Below, piece by piece: positions 10,398 through 22,676 of a DNA stretch of 64,000 bases. The position numbers were made by a program, and so were the translations under genes. The stretch comes from Raffaelea ambrosiae. Its lineage: Eukaryota > Ascomycota > Sordariomycetes > Ophiostomatales > Ophiostomataceae. How positions within the stretch are numbered: the first letter of the stretch is position 1; each line of letters opens with the position of its first letter. The stretch spans positions 3,831,334 through 3,895,333 of the forward strand of contig PCDI01000004.1 of assembly GCA_002778195.1 (NCBI GenBank), read 5' to 3'. Below the pieces are notes generated by a model. The model had not been told where the DNA came from. It searched no databases and saw only the letters and a list, made by a program, of their open reading frames with translations.

Positions 10398-12078
10398 TCA
10401 CGACGAGAACTGGATCTCCAGGCCGAGTGTGCGGAACGGTTGATCGAGCTTGTTGAGGTCAACAGCAGAGCCAAGGCTGAACAAAAACGACTTAATACGG
10501 CCCTCCCACAGCAGGCCCATCTTGAGGTTCTGGTCCAAGCGCGCTTTGAGGACACCTTGGTATGCATTATCACCGGTCGGTTGTGTAGCACAGCCAGGTT
10601 GCTTCCTGAATGGGCTGGATTTCGTAGCTGTGAAATCTTCGTCGAGCCGCCATTCGAGCTTCGCCTGGTGACTTCTCTCTCGAAATCTTGTCGGACCCGG
10701 CACGTGGTCTTCTGCTGCACTGGGTGTCGAAGGAACGGTCGGCGATGGTGCAGAGCTAGGACTATCGGCCTCGTCGACAGCGACAAGTCCGGCCAACCGG
10801 CGTTTGCTCCACACTTCCATGCCGACAGCCCACTCGCTCTCGTAGCTGTAAACGTTGAAATCGAACTTGGTAGCCAGAGAGCAGTATTCGCGGGCTACCA
10901 CGGCATATGTCGCACTGATATTGCCCATGAGAGGATTAATGGTCATGGTGGCAGTCAGGGGAGTGCCGCGGTGGCCTGGCAGTGTGGCGAAGCGGGCACC
11001 GAACGAGATGCCACCCGACTTGTTCAGCGTGCCGTAGTAGATCTCGCCGCCGGCGCTAAATCGACCACCGTGCAAGTGCTGCTGATCTGCGCTGCTGCTG
11101 CCGCCGCTGCCTTCGTTGCTGCCGCCGCTGTTGAGGACACGACCATAATTCTTGCTGTGGTGGCGGTGAGGCTGGTGATGGACGTGAGTTGTGGATATCG
11201 GAAGATTGGATAACTCGCGGCTGCCAAAGTTGTACAGGCCACGCACACCAAGGAGGCCGCCATCGGTGGAGGCCAAGCCCTCTACTCCATACTTGCCCCG
11301 GTCGTACTGAATAATGCCCAGCATTGTGCCGCCATTGGGAAGCTGGGCATTACTTACGGCGCGCAGCTGAAGCTGCACACGGGAAGCCAGCCTCTTGACG
11401 ACATAGGCCTCGAGCATAGACTGCGGCAAGTACAGCCGGCCGTACAGCAGAGCAGGCTTGTCCACCAGCTTCCGGGCCTCCTGGGCTAGATATGCCAGCT
11501 GTTCAGCGGCTGGCGTGAGTGTGGCGGTGTTAAAAAGGGGAACAGGTGTATATAACGAAGAGGAAGCTGGAGGGGGGGGCGGGGTTAGGGAGGAAGTCGA
11601 AGGACAGTTCGAAGATTGGGTCGAGAGCGAGGGCAGCGAAGAAGGTTCCGCGGCAGAGGGTGCCAGGAAAGGCGCTCGGCCGCCGTGGACCTGACGATAC
11701 GACCGCAGAAGAATGGGCAGCGGGATGGACTCAGACTTGGCAACGACATTCGTAAGCGGCACCGAGGAGTAGAGGTAGGAAATGTAGCCGTCGACGACGC
11801 CGATGGAGCCAAGGTTGTAGCCTGTAGCAAAATGGGGAGTAGCCAGGGACGAGAGGGTCATGCGCAGGCCGCGGGGGGTTTGGAAGTTGAGCAGCTCTGC
11901 GGGCAGGACGAGTCAGTTGCGGGTGTCTATGAGCGGCAGAGCGCAGCAGAAGCCTATGTTTGGTGGGCGATATGCACTGACCTTTGGCCGTCTCATTCAG
12001 GTCGGCGTAGCCATTGTCGCGGTTCCAGCCGGTCGCGCCTCGGAAAGACTCGAGGACGTAGCTGACAAACTCGCGCAT
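10398..12078 (-). CDS. mdm10: Mitochondrial distribution and morphology protein Mdm10
   Basis: Outer mitochondrial membrane beta-barrel of the VDAC/Tom40-like type. In yeast it is a subunit of the ERMES ER-mitochondria tether and of the SAM complex that assembles beta-barrel proteins. Two exons: 11982-12078, starting MREFVSYVLESFRGATGWNRD, and 10398-11896, joined through ELLNFQTPRGLRMTLSSL. The family N-terminus, SIGVVDGYISYLYSS and the glycine-rich strands (FGARFATLPGH, MGNISATYAV) are all recognisable. It has 531 residues, longer than yeast Mdm10. Extra length comes from proline/serine-rich and histidine-rich loops (HHQPHRHHS) and a linker near PSAAEDH, presumably loops between strands. Ends in EIQFSS. 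Confidence 0.95.
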
Positions 12079-13701
12079 GGCACGGCTCCGTCAAGGCGGC
12101 GGGATGTGTCGGCCAGTAGGGAAGCAGGTGAGCGTGTTGTTCTGAGCGATGGCTGTCACTCAAACCATAGCTAGAGCCGACTGCTCGGCATGTCAGGCAA
12201 GCGACAGAAGGGACGTGGGTCTGGCGGCACGGAGAAATCCCGGTCCGAGCAAACCGAACATACATAGTACGAGTCTTAAGTGAACGGGCTTCGTACGGTG
12301 TGCGTCAGCCACATGATCCGTTCGTCTATGTATGCAAACCACAAAATGGGGTCCTGATCCGGTGTCTCCAAGCTATGAAATCGAGCGAGGAATCGTACTA
12401 TCAGGTTCAGTCCTACATTTGTAGATGTTCATGTGCTTATTAACTCTAAGCAGTGACCTCTCTACCCGGTATTAACCCATTTTAGTTTCCATATCGTCTT
12501 GCATTGGTTTCTTCCCCACGACGCTGCTCCAGGCAACGTTCGCAATGAAAAAAGAAATGATAGACAGCAAAAATTACGCCCGGGTCGGCCCCGAAGGACA
12601 AACCAAGACGGGTAGCGCCACGATGTGCAATGCAGGCTTCCCACCCTATGGTCAGGTATTCTTGATCACCCGACTCATCGAACAAGGTAAGTATGAAGAA
12701 AAAAAAGAAGAAAAGACATTATCAGAAATGTTTGGGGGGGGGTCGTGGCTTAAGTACTAGGCAAAAGGTGGCCCGTGCGAGCTTGGGAAAATCGAAGAAA
12801 TGCCAGCCAGTGGGAAAGTGGGCTCTTTTAAAATGAGTCCCCACCTTTCTTGTGGCAGCGCGCGAATGACAGATTTACGACTGAAAGACCAGCGCGGAAA
12901 GTTCCTGCACTGCACTGAAATTGCCTGCCCTCAAATCTTAGTAATAGTTAGTATGCAGCTTGGCCATCTCAAACCCCCCCCCNGCGGAAAGTTCCTGCAC
13001 TGCACTGAAATTGCCTGCCCTCAAATCTTAGTAATAGTTAGTATGCAGCTTGGCCATCTCAAACCCCCCTTTCTCCCCGTAACGATTTTTGCTCCTCATA
13101 TTTGACTGGTTATTGTACTTTGTATGCGATTTTGCGTATTGGGCCCAATATACCCCTGTCCTTCCATGGACGTCCGCATTGCCCCAAACCTTGTCCGGAC
13201 TCCGTTGGAGACAAAGTGGCGAACTTGTTCGGCCTCATGGCGGTCCCCTGCCCCCTGCATGCTCGCAAGTGCAGAGACAAGGCAATGCAATCCCATTATG
13301 ATGGAACAACAGCACATAATTGGTGTTCCTGCCCGCAAGTGCGGGTTAAGCCTGCGGCTATTTGTCTTCTGGTTTGGGTGCGCGTGTGTACTCGTATGTG
13401 TGCATTTTGGGTGTTGTGTACGCGCCCGCATGTCTAAGAACAACCATGGTCGACACAACAAGCGAGCAGTAGAAGCCGCAAGCCCCGAACTGTGACCAGA
13501 ATCTCGGGCTCCTCCATTCGATCCCGGGGCTAAGAATTCATGTGTGGGATCTTAGTGTGTGTCCTGCCAGCGCTGGTTGGTATATAGTTGCTTCTGCCCG
13601 TACTGGGAGACAAATGGTCCGGGACTGAATCCATTTTCTGTCCGTCTCTTTGAATATCATCTCCTCCAGCCCACAACAACCCCATTCGTCTCTCATTCGC
13701 C
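12079..13701. other. Intergenic with duplicated contig ends
   Basis: Upstream sequence of mdm10 and of the scytalone dehydratase gene. It contains a single N at 12983 with the same ~86-bp sequence on both sides (see the repeat feature). No gene seen. Confidence 0.5.
12894..13069. repeat. Direct duplication around a single N (assembly artefact)
   Basis: Bases 12894-12982 and 12984-13069 are the same sequence apart from the length of the terminal C run (9 versus 6). They are separated only by an N. This is the signature of two contigs that overlap at a homopolymer and were joined without being merged, rather than a biological repeat. Confidence 0.85.
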
Positions 13702-14493
13702 ATGGGTGCTAACCTCAGCTTCCTCAACAAGACGTCGCCGGCGACGAACAAGCTACCCGACGAAGGGATCTCCTTCGAGGGTGGGTAAAAGTCCAGTGGA
13801 ACCATCGAGAGGCCCTTTCACTCCACTTTCATCGGCTGTCCAAGACTCACACGCGTTCCATAGACTACCTCGGCCTCTGCGCTGCCGCCTACGAATGGGC
13901 AGACAGCTATGACACCAAGGACTGGGCCCGTCTACGTCGCTGCATTGCCCCCACACTACGTGTAAGTCTAGATGCATCTCCTCCCATCCCCACAGGTGAT
14001 CTCTCCAACACGGCGTGTCCTCTGCTACGGACGTTCTAGAAGCTTGCTAAAACCTGTCCAGATTGACTACCGCTCGTTCCTCGACAAGCTTTGGGAGGCC
14101 ATGCCCGCCGACGAATTCATCCAGATGATATCCGACCCGAACGTCCTCGGCAACCCTCTGCTGCGCACACAACACTTCTTTGGCGTCTCCCGCTGGCAGC
14201 GTGTCTCTGACACTGAAGTAATTGGCTACCATCAGCTGCGCGTCCCTCACCAGGTCTATACCGATGCCTCGCTGTCCGAGGTCGCCGTCAAGGGCCATGC
14301 CCACTCCGCCAACACCCACTGGTACCGCAAGGTCGATGGCGTTTGGAAGTTCGCTGGTCTGTGCCCTGAGATCCGCTGGTTCGAGTACAACTTTGACAAG
14401 GTCTTTGCCTCTGGTCGTGATCAGTACGGAGATGAGATCAAGCTGGATGCCACGGCACCTCTGGCTCAGAAAGAGGCGCCGGTTGGCGCTTGA
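13702..14493 (+). CDS. scd1: Scytalone dehydratase (DHN-melanin biosynthesis)
   Basis: Dehydrates scytalone to 1,3,8-trihydroxynaphthalene and vermelone to 1,8-DHN in the polyketide melanin pathway. Three exons: 13702-13780, 13864-13961 and 14062-14493, giving 202 residues. The introns start GTGGGT and GTAAGT. Family blocks are YLGLCAAAYEWADSYDTKDW, IDYRSFLDKLWEAMPADEF, RTQHFFG, GYHQLRVPHQ and KGHAHSANTHWY. In the rice-blast enzyme the two catalytic histidines lie in the TQHF and VPHQ segments, and an active-site asparagine in SAN.HWY; all three are kept here. The enzyme is the target of melanin-inhibiting fungicides such as carpropamid. The N-terminal ~25 residues before the conserved domain are slightly longer than in Magnaporthe. 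No other melanin gene is in the window. Confidence 0.97.
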
Positions 14494-17117
14494 TGCTGTA
14501 TGGAAGATGCTCTAGTCGGAAAAGTTGCTTTGCTGGATCACAGGAGTAAGGGTGCATGTAGTATTAAAGTTAAGACGAATTGATTGCTGTCAGAATCGAC
14601 TGAATGGCAGCCTGCAACCGTTTACACGGATATTTACTTTTGCCCTTTTTTTTTGGCTGTGAAAACAATGTGAACAACTGAAGTGTACCATAGAGCTCGC
14701 AACACCGTCACTGGATGGTAAACCTTGTAATTGTCTACATTTTCCAAGGGAAAGCTAGGTATAATTCATCGCAAAACCAAGTTTACGCTTTTCTTTATTT
14801 CATTTCCTTTTCCTTCTTCTCGTTCTTTCTTTTTTCTTCTACTTCGTTCATGACTGGCCAAAGGACCAAACAGACGTGACTTGCAACATATCTATATCTT
14901 TCCATAACACCCAATGCACCCGGCTTTCTGTGACAACCAAGGAACTGAAGCACACGTGTGGGACAAGTTCCGTACACGCCAAGTGCATTCACATCTTGAG
15001 CATTCGGCGCCCGAGTCCGGTACACGACGTCGGTGAACGACTCTTCCAGTAGAGACCCAATTGACTGCACATGGAAGTTATGAGCTTTGGCGGCCAGAGT
15101 GTGGATCATGGCCGAAGCCAAAATCCACTTTGCCGGTGCCGACAATTCCAGTAACGTCCTGGGGCCCACGAGTCAGCAGACAGCTCAGTTTGTTAACTCA
15201 TTCGTTCATTCGTCCCCGCGGGCACTGGGGTCGTTCGGCTCGAGAAGAGCAACCTTAATGCTTATCCTTGAAGAGACCCTTCGCCTGGGAGGTACAGCAG
15301 GGCGTGGTACGGCGTGGCGTGCCTGTTAGGGCACGTGGCGTTAACCTCGTCTTCCCCGGACTGGTAACCCCCTCGCAGGCTGTGGCCGACGGCTTGTGTG
15401 CAGGGATAAGGACGACCGCACGGAGTGGGGATGCAGTGCTGGAAACGTACCACACTTTGAAGAGTCAAGTAACTGATTAATACCTTGCCTGAACCCTTTA
15501 CAAACCCGGCCAACGTTCACATTCCAGCTTCTAGGCCTTTATTCCAGCACGGCTTTCATGACCCGGGTCACATCCACGCGTCCCTGATTTGAAGCTTGCC
15601 TCGCACTGCGAGCATGGCTTCCCTCTTTTCATTACCCCAAGACTCCATTACTACACCGTAATTGCTCCGTATCCGGGCCTCCAATTGGACGAGGCACCTG
15701 TTACTTGTCTTTCCCTCTTCATGGTGTCACGCAAACGTCCAGTGCTAGCTTTTTGTACAGAAAAAGCGACTTTCTGGTCGCTCCAGTTTCTGCTGTTCCA
15801 CCGCAAGCGTGAGTTTGTAGTTCCAAACAAGTCCGGATAAGAACCGCATCTCAGCGTAAGCAAGGTTGTTGGGCATGCCTCGGTTAGTTCTCACTTGCTT
15901 GAAGAGACGTATCAGAAACCCGATTATCGGCAAGACCTACTTTTTGCCAGTGCAGTTCCTTGATGCGTACGAGAACGGTTGTAGTGCACCTCTGCAGTCA
16001 CTGGCAAAGCATGGGTCCCCAAGGAATAATATAGACCTGAAACGTGCCGTAGAGACACCTTGAGCCTAAGGTGCTTCTGCTTGAATAAAAGTATCTGGTA
16101 GAAAATGAAAAGTCAAAGCAGATCGGGCAGATATTTTCTAGTATGAGGACATTTCTACCTTTTCACGTGGGAACCTGGTGAATGCTCGTCTTTATAAACA
16201 TTGAGGAAATCGCAGAGATTGTGCACATATGACATCGATCCATACAGAGCCCGACCAAGTGGCCGAACCAAACTGGCCTTGCCACAGTTTGGTAATCACG
16301 TCTTTGAGTTCGATGTCGAATTGTCGGCCTGACTTTCGCATCGCGATTCGAGATACTCACGCGGGAGAGGACAGGTTTTAGATGCTGGCTGACATTCAGG
16401 TTTCCAGCAGGGCAGCATCTCGACATTGCACTAGAAAGTCCGGAACACGAAAATCCGTTGCATAACCTGGCTATGGAAAGTCCAAAGTCATATATATCCA
16501 GCGGATTATGTGCCATAGTCTCGCAGGGCAGACCTATGCAACCAGATTTCGACGGCTCTCTATGGGCTCAAGCTTCCGGTGCGTGCATCTGTAAGGAGTT
16601 GAGATGTATTCGGCAGTGATACTTTTTGCTCTGTGCATCGTATCTGCAGTATGCATCATGCAAGGCAAGACGCATCGGGTAGCAACGTATTCCCGTGTAA
16701 CAGTCGCCATCCACACCTGCCAATGCCTCACTCTGGTTCTGCTCGTAGAAGTAGGTTGGCTGGTTGACCGTTGTTTGAATGGGTAAGAACCCACCAGCAG
16801 CATTGGCCAAGTCATCCGAGTCGATAGTTAGTTCGACAAACGGAGTCTTCCTAAAAGAGAGAGCTTTCTTTGTGAAACGCATTTTACCCAATCGCAAAAC
16901 CCGATCACGTATGCGGCCGAGGGTGTAGTACGAGTACAAATATGAGAAGGTACTCATTGCCGCCGGCTCAGTCATTTTCGCAATCAAACGACCCGACAAC
17001 AGAGTGAGAGGAAATAGTAATATAGCCAGCCGTGCGATATCCACTTCCTCCTTTCCCATTCTGCCCCGGTTACTTTGTTTGGGTTGCATCCTGACGATCG
17101 GTGGGACTATCGGGAGT
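14494..17117. other. Long intergenic region (2.6 kb), nothing recognised
   Basis: Both strands carry many stop codons. Short open frames at 14795-15169 (minus) and 16568-17200 (minus) do not resemble known proteins. The second overlaps the end of the SRR1-like gene out of frame. The sequence may hold degenerate repeat remnants, but I cannot show it. Confidence 0.4.
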
Positions 17118-18143
17118 TCATTCAGATGATATAAAGACGTCCTCTGCTGGCTTGTTCCAGTAGATGCTGGTGTCCGAAAAGCAGTAGTCGTGGTGGGCAT
17201 GAGGAAAATCAAACCTCGAAAATGTCTCGTTCACTTTATGTAGGTTGCCCAATGCGAGACATGCTTCCTCTCCGCAATACGGCGCCAGTCTACCAACCAA
17301 TTGTCAGCGAACCATGCTACAAACGAGAGCCGGGGTTTCCATGACCATTGTCCTGGACATACACTTCATATTTGTCATAGCTGGTCCCTATGAGTATGGC
17401 GGGAAATGCTTCTGAGAGACAGTCCAGATAGGCTCGGGTCGGCAAGTGAATGCCGTAGACTAGTGTCGATGAGTTGATCATTTTGGTTGCATCAGGCCTC
17501 TCGACAATGTCGTGGCCCAGGTTTTGGAGGAACATCTTGTCGGCCTCGGTATACAACGGCTCTTGGAAGAAACAAGGAATGATCTTGCCCGAATGTTGGC
17601 CTGAAGAATCAGTGGTTCTTGGGTTAGCTGAGAAATCCAATGGTACCAGTAAAGTCTCAGTGCAGCGGCCAAATATCGGCACATACTCAGGCAGGCGACA
17701 ATCGACAGGAATGCATGTGTCTGGACGTGTGCGCGTCTGATGTGTTCCCCGCTATCCAGTTCTCCGCCAAATGTGCCTGCTCCGAGGCAAACGGCCTGCG
17801 TGACTGGTGAATGACTGGCCGCCTCACTTGCGATCAAGTCTTCGAGACGCCGGCTATAGGGTTGTGCTTTCCATTGAGCCACAAAGCGCTGGTGGTCCTC
17901 TTGAATATGGGCGACTGTGGCAGCCGTGATTTTGCCTGATTTTTTAGCCCTGCATGGCTCCGAAGAAGACGTATATGACGCTTCAGGCTGCGTGGTATCG
18001 AAGTCCATGAAAGTCGGAACTTTGCGCCGGCCACCACGGCCGTTGCGGCGGGTATTTTTGCCCGGCACAACAGTCCATGAGGACTGGTCGTCTCCAGCGA
18101 GCCGCTGCGGATCAGTAGATTCCGGGGCATGAGAGTCGTGCAT
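17118..18143 (-). CDS. SRR1-like domain protein
   Basis: Three exons on the minus strand: 17687-18143, 17363-17600 and 17118-17289, in phase, giving 288 residues. Both introns start GTATGT. The first has a CTAAC branch site before TTCAG, the second a CTGAC before GGTAG. The SRR1-like domain shows the glycine motif VCLGAGTFGG, then HVQTHAFLSIVACL, then CFFQEPLYTEADKMFLQNLG, and the block STLVYGIHLPTRAY. The family includes Arabidopsis SRR1 (circadian and light signalling) and yeast Ber1 (microtubule-related); the biochemical role is unknown. The N-terminal ~60 residues are basic and include RRNGRGGRRK, possibly a nuclear signal or nucleic-acid contact. The C-terminus ends with an aromatic segment (FPHAHHDYCFSDTSIYW) common in fungal members. 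Confidence 0.85.
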
Positions 18144-19685
18144 GGTTATTGGTCAGGCCATTGTCGGACACAGGAACGTGATTAGAGATGGGTTTGGACA
18201 GCTTGGAGGACTATTGACCAAATGACAGTTTTAATGCCCGTATCTTTGTAAAGTATTATCGGGTATATAGCACGTGAAGAATCACATGATACTATGGAAA
18301 CCTATGATTGCTATTTCACAATTTTAAAGAAGATGTGCGACCAAGTAAAATCAGAGCGACTTACTGTCATGGTCATGTGCTCAAACACGTGGCCTAGTGT
18401 TCCCGTGCGCTCCTTTAACTACGGAGATTTAGCCGGCAATAAGGGCGCACTCTAGGTCGACAGCAACTGACATCGGGAGTCGGAATCAAGTAGTCTCGAC
18501 TAGCCCCCAATGCTGACAATGAGCACTGTACTCTAATGACAATTACAGTGCGAACATAGTGCATTTATGAATTATCCAATGCGTCCAAAAATAGCCCCAC
18601 TTGGTGGACGCTCCCACCCGTCCAGGCTGGCAAGCGTCGCACTCCTCTCTGCAGGACATACGAGTACTAATGGACTGACCTGGGCGCTTAACGGCTTTGC
18701 TGCTGTGTGATGGGGATAAGTGTATGTTGCTCGACGGTGTGTCGCCCGTCTGCGGACACCCGATATCCCGGTACATATCTTACATAGTCTTTTCCCCTGG
18801 GTCGGGTTCTGATTTCACGACTGGACAACCACGTCTTGCTGGTTTCTGTTCTCGTATGCTGTTCGTCTCTGAATGGGGTTTGAAGTCTTTGCCAGTGATG
18901 CGGCGAGACAAGATGCACCGTCTCGCGCAGAGGTGATGGGATCCCGAATACTGCCCTTCGATTGGCCAAATATATGCTGTGACAAGACCAATCCTGGTCG
19001 GTCCCATTGATCCCTGCTACGTCCAACGGGCGAGTCGCCATCCACTGCAGGGCGCGTTCGCTTCTCATTGGCTGGATTTGTGACTGTGGCAGGGGTGTGC
19101 ACGGCTGGTCATCGCATCTGCGGCTCTCACTGGCCAGTCGGCCTGCACAATCCGTCCGGGTAGATTGGGTCTCCCCCCTCTTGCAGCGCTCGGCGGCTGC
19201 GTCACGGCGTATGGAGGTCCCAGAAGCATCCCGCTGCACTATTGGAGGGCGGTGGGCAGCACATCTCGCTGTTGCGGGTGGTAGGAGGAACGAGAGACGG
19301 GCGTGCTGCATCCCCATGCCCTGGCTCCAGGTCAGCGTTGTAAATACCTTACATATCTCGCTGTTCGCCTACCACTACTTTTTTTCCCGGCCTCCTCAGT
19401 CTTGCTCTTATCACTCCCCTTATAGTTATTGGTCTTCGCTTTGATTTTGCCTCCCGTTGCTGTCCTGTGCCTTCCCGTTCCATCTTCTTTTCTCAGAACT
19501 GATCATCACTTCTGTTTCTCAGTTTCGACTTCCTGTTTGCACTATCCTCCTGCCAGCCTCTCCAAGATCACGCCTAGATCGACCGCAGGCGGAAATCCGG
19601 CGCAATTGACAAGCCGCCACTTGGCAACGTACCCTTACCTTTGAGCCGTGAACTCGATACAGAACACTACGCTCCGCGACCCAAA
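18144..19685. other. Intergenic, no gene seen
   Basis: Divergent upstream region between the SRR1-like gene and the BIM1-like gene. From about 19340 it is pyrimidine-rich, a likely 5' leader of the latter. Confidence 0.5.
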
Positions 19686-20557
19686 ATGTTCTATTCCACA
19701 TTCATTGTCGTGGCGTGCGCCGCCTTGGCAGCTGCCCACACAGTCATTGTCTACCCGGGATGGAGAGGAGACAACCTCATCGAGAATGCGACATTCCCGT
19801 ATGGCATGCAATGGATGTATCCATGTAAGTGGGCTACCAGCTGGATCCAAACATCCTGGTATCGCCTTAAGAAAGAAATGACTTTGCTGACCTGTTGTCA
19901 ATGTTTTCAGGCGGAGGTATGCCGACGACAACGAACCGCACATACTGGCCAGTGTCTGGCGGTGCCGTTTCCTTCCAACCTGGCTGGTTCCAGGGACACT
20001 CTGTGGCAGAGATCTACATCAATCTCGGATTTGGCACTGATGGTCCTGATGGCGGTCCGCCCAATATGTCCAACTCTATGATTCAACAGTTTGGTATTCT
20101 GGGCCCTTCCAAGAACCCTTACCCCGGTACCGTCTGCTTGCCGCAGGTTCCTCTGCCCACCAATACCACTGTCAAGGCTGGCGACAATGCCACCATCCAG
20201 GTTGTCGAGCTGGCCCAGCACGGAGCTGCTCTGTACTCAGTATGATTGAGCCCTTAGCATCAGACGCGCAGACACAGCGAATATGCGATGACTAACATGC
20301 CGTTGCAGTGCGTTGATATCATATTTGTCGAAGACAATGACCCGCGCCTGGCCAAGGTCAACGAAACCAACTGTTTCAACAGCACCGACATCGGCTTCAG
20401 TGATGTGTACACCATCACCACCAAGGCTGTCGGCAGCAACGAGACCACATCCGGCGCCTCTGCCTCGTTCTTCCATCTCTCTTTTGGGACATCACAATGG
20501 CTGCAGGCAGCCGGTTGGCTGCCTGTCGTTTTTGGCTCTATGTGGCTGTTGCTATAG
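19686..20557 (+). CDS. X325/BIM1-like copper-binding GPI-anchored protein (LPMO-like fold)
   Basis: Three exons: 19686-19824, 19911-20239 and 20309-20557, giving 238 residues. The signal peptide (MFYSTFIVVACAALAAA) ends directly before HTVIVYPGWRGDNL, so the mature protein would begin with histidine, as LPMOs and LPMO-like X325 proteins do. Conserved blocks are YPYGMQW-like FPYGMQWMYPCGG, FQPGWFQGH (second histidine), YINLGFGT, NPYPGTVCLPQVPLP, GDNATIQVVELAQHGAALYSC and VDIIF, where an aspartate is the family's third copper ligand. Four or more cysteines pair the sheet. A serine/threonine stretch and a C-terminal hydrophobic tail (VVFGSMWLLL) indicate a GPI anchor. X325 members bind copper but lack polysaccharide oxidation, and Cryptococcus Bim1 helps copper uptake. 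A (CA)n microsatellite lies in the 3' flank. Confidence 0.9.
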
Positions 20558-21256
20558 GTACGATGGAAGATGAGGAGATATGGTGCGGAAAGTAGCCCCT
20601 AGACGGAAATACGAAAACACACACACACACTCACACACACACAAAATCCAGTGCGGCTGGGCGATCAAGAGTTGATCTTGATGAACAACGCCCACTTGAC
20701 GCATACCTGTAAATATCTAGATTAGCATATACCACGGCGTTTCTGTTTTCTGTTTTATCAGCACGATCCATTCATCAGCCATGGCCATTCGGGATACATG
20801 CTTTTCTTTCGACCAATACGTTCATTGTATCTTACGACAGTACCAAATTGCGAGTTGTGGCTCCAAAAAGAATTTGAAATACGTCCACAGGCCTATGTTC
20901 GCTTTCGCAATAGATGAGAGAGACAGCGGGCGTTGTTTTTTACTCTTGTTTTCAATGAAGTTGGAAGGTGGCAAGCCGTTGGCTTTAAGCATGGTAATAC
21001 TATGTAACTATGTAACTAAGGAGGCAAACTCGATCCGTAACCTTATAAGTCACGAGACATGGGGCCCCACTCACTAGAGCTTGTTAGGTCTGCCTATCTA
21101 AAAATTCACCCTTAATGTGCTCCTGTGTTTGCTTCCCGGCCTTACTACCTCCACGCTCGCTGCTCCCAAGTTTACTATACTTTCTACGCAAGCGTAGATA
21201 TTCTTTCTTTCTACAGAAAACAAGCCACACGGAAGCAGAACGAACAAGCACCCAAC
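20558..21256. other. Intergenic with (CA)n microsatellite
   Basis: 20616-20643 is an imperfect AC dinucleotide repeat. The rest is the 3' flank of the BIM1-like gene and the promoter of the WD40 gene. No gene seen. Confidence 0.55.
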
Positions 21257-22676
21257 ATGGCCAACAGCACGTCCGAAGGTCGCCAGTACGTGCCGCTGAC
21301 CTGCCACGGTCATTCTCGCCCAGTGCCACACATTAGCTTTTCCTCTCTGACCAAGGATGAGAACTACTACATGATTTCGGCATGTAAAGGTGAGAACGTG
21401 CTGAACAGTTTTACTGATGCATGGCAGACGTTATGCCGCAGGCACATAAATCCTCCAGCACTGCCACTCATTTCATTGCTAATTATGCCGTTGACAGATG
21501 GCAACCCAATGCTTCGAGATGGAAAGACAGGAGATTGGTATGTCCTTGGATGATCCTGGACGAGAATACTGGAAGAGAGACATGCCGCGAGACAGACTAC
21601 GCCGTTCCAGAACACATGCTACAAGACGGAGGCTAATTGGCCCTCAGGATCGGTACATTTATAGGACACAAAGGTGCGGTGTGGCAGGCAAAGCTAAGCC
21701 ATGATGCGTCGACGGCGGCTACTGGATCAGCCGACTTTACAGCGTGAGGCTGCCCATTCCCTAGTCTGAGGAATATTTATAATGCTCACGCAGGTTCGCC
21801 ACAGTAAGATCTGGGACACACATACGGGCGAAGTTCTCTACACTCTCCAACATAACCACATCGTGCGAGCCGTTGCATACCCCCCACAGAACTCCGACAT
21901 GATTGCCACCGGTGGCTTCGAGAAAAAGCTCCGTATCTTCGACCTCGCTGAGGTAAAGCCTCAACCCAGTTCGCCATCAGCTTCTGCCCTGGTTGAGCCT
22001 GTGACATTAGAAACTGCGTCAGCTTTTGAGATAGGAGCAGGTGTCCACAAGGACTCAATCAAGTTTATTGTCTGGACAAACAACCCAACGACTATCATAA
22101 CGTCATCTGGAAACACTCTACGCTGGTTTGATATACCATCTCAGGGCTGTGTTAGAGAAGAGATCCTGGACGGCGAGATCAAATCTTGCGAGGTGGTGGC
22201 ATTGGCTCCGGGCTACAGTGATTCCAAAGATATTGGCGGTGGTAAGCCCGTGCTGGCCGTTGCAGCTGGCAAGACAGTGTACTTTTGGGATGGTGACCAG
22301 TTTGACAATAAGTTCAAGTTCTTTCAGCTGTCACACGGTGTTGCCAGCGTTGGTCTTGACCTGAAGGGTCGGAAGTTTGCTGTAGGCGAGGAGCCTGGTA
22401 CCTGGGTTCGAGTGTACTCTTGGGATGATGGAAAGGAAATCGGTGAGTTTATTGCATTTAAGTATTTCTGCAGCGATCTTGACATTTTTGACTGACTCGG
22501 AAGCAGACATATTAAAGGGTCACCACGGCCCAGTATGGTCCATTGCTTTTTCTCCGGACGGCAATCTGTACGCGACGGGCTCCGAGGATGGTACCATCAA
22601 GATGTGGAAGAACTGCGAAGGCTTCTATGGACTTTGGAAGGGCGCGTCTGCACCACCAGACCGGATAGCAGAGTAA
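21257..22676 (+). CDS. WD40 protein, STRAP/Unrip family
   Basis: Five exons: 21257-21389, 21498-21537, 21648-21743, 21805-22442 and 22507-22676, all in phase, giving 358 residues. The second exon is only 40 nt. The product is a seven-bladed WD40 propeller with the family N-terminus PLTCHGHSRPVPHISFS and the repeats IGTFIGHKGAVWQAKLS, GSADFTAKVWDTHTGE, FEKKLRIFDL and HGPVWSIAFSPDGNLYATG..DGTIKMW. Animal STRAP/Unrip binds the SMN complex and TGF-beta receptors. The fungal role is less clear, probably a scaffold in RNA metabolism. Convergent with spt8 downstream. Confidence 0.88.

Noticed and set aside
12894..13069. True tandem duplication
   Set aside because: The single N between the copies and the homopolymer at the join point to assembly overlap instead.
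16568..17200. About 210-codon minus-strand frame after the SRR1-like gene
   Set aside because: It overlaps the last SRR1-like exon out of frame, its longest form lacks an ATG start, and I recognise no domain.
18688..19317. 209-codon minus-strand frame
   Set aside because: Arginine- and threonine-rich composition with no recognisable motif and no splice-supported extension.
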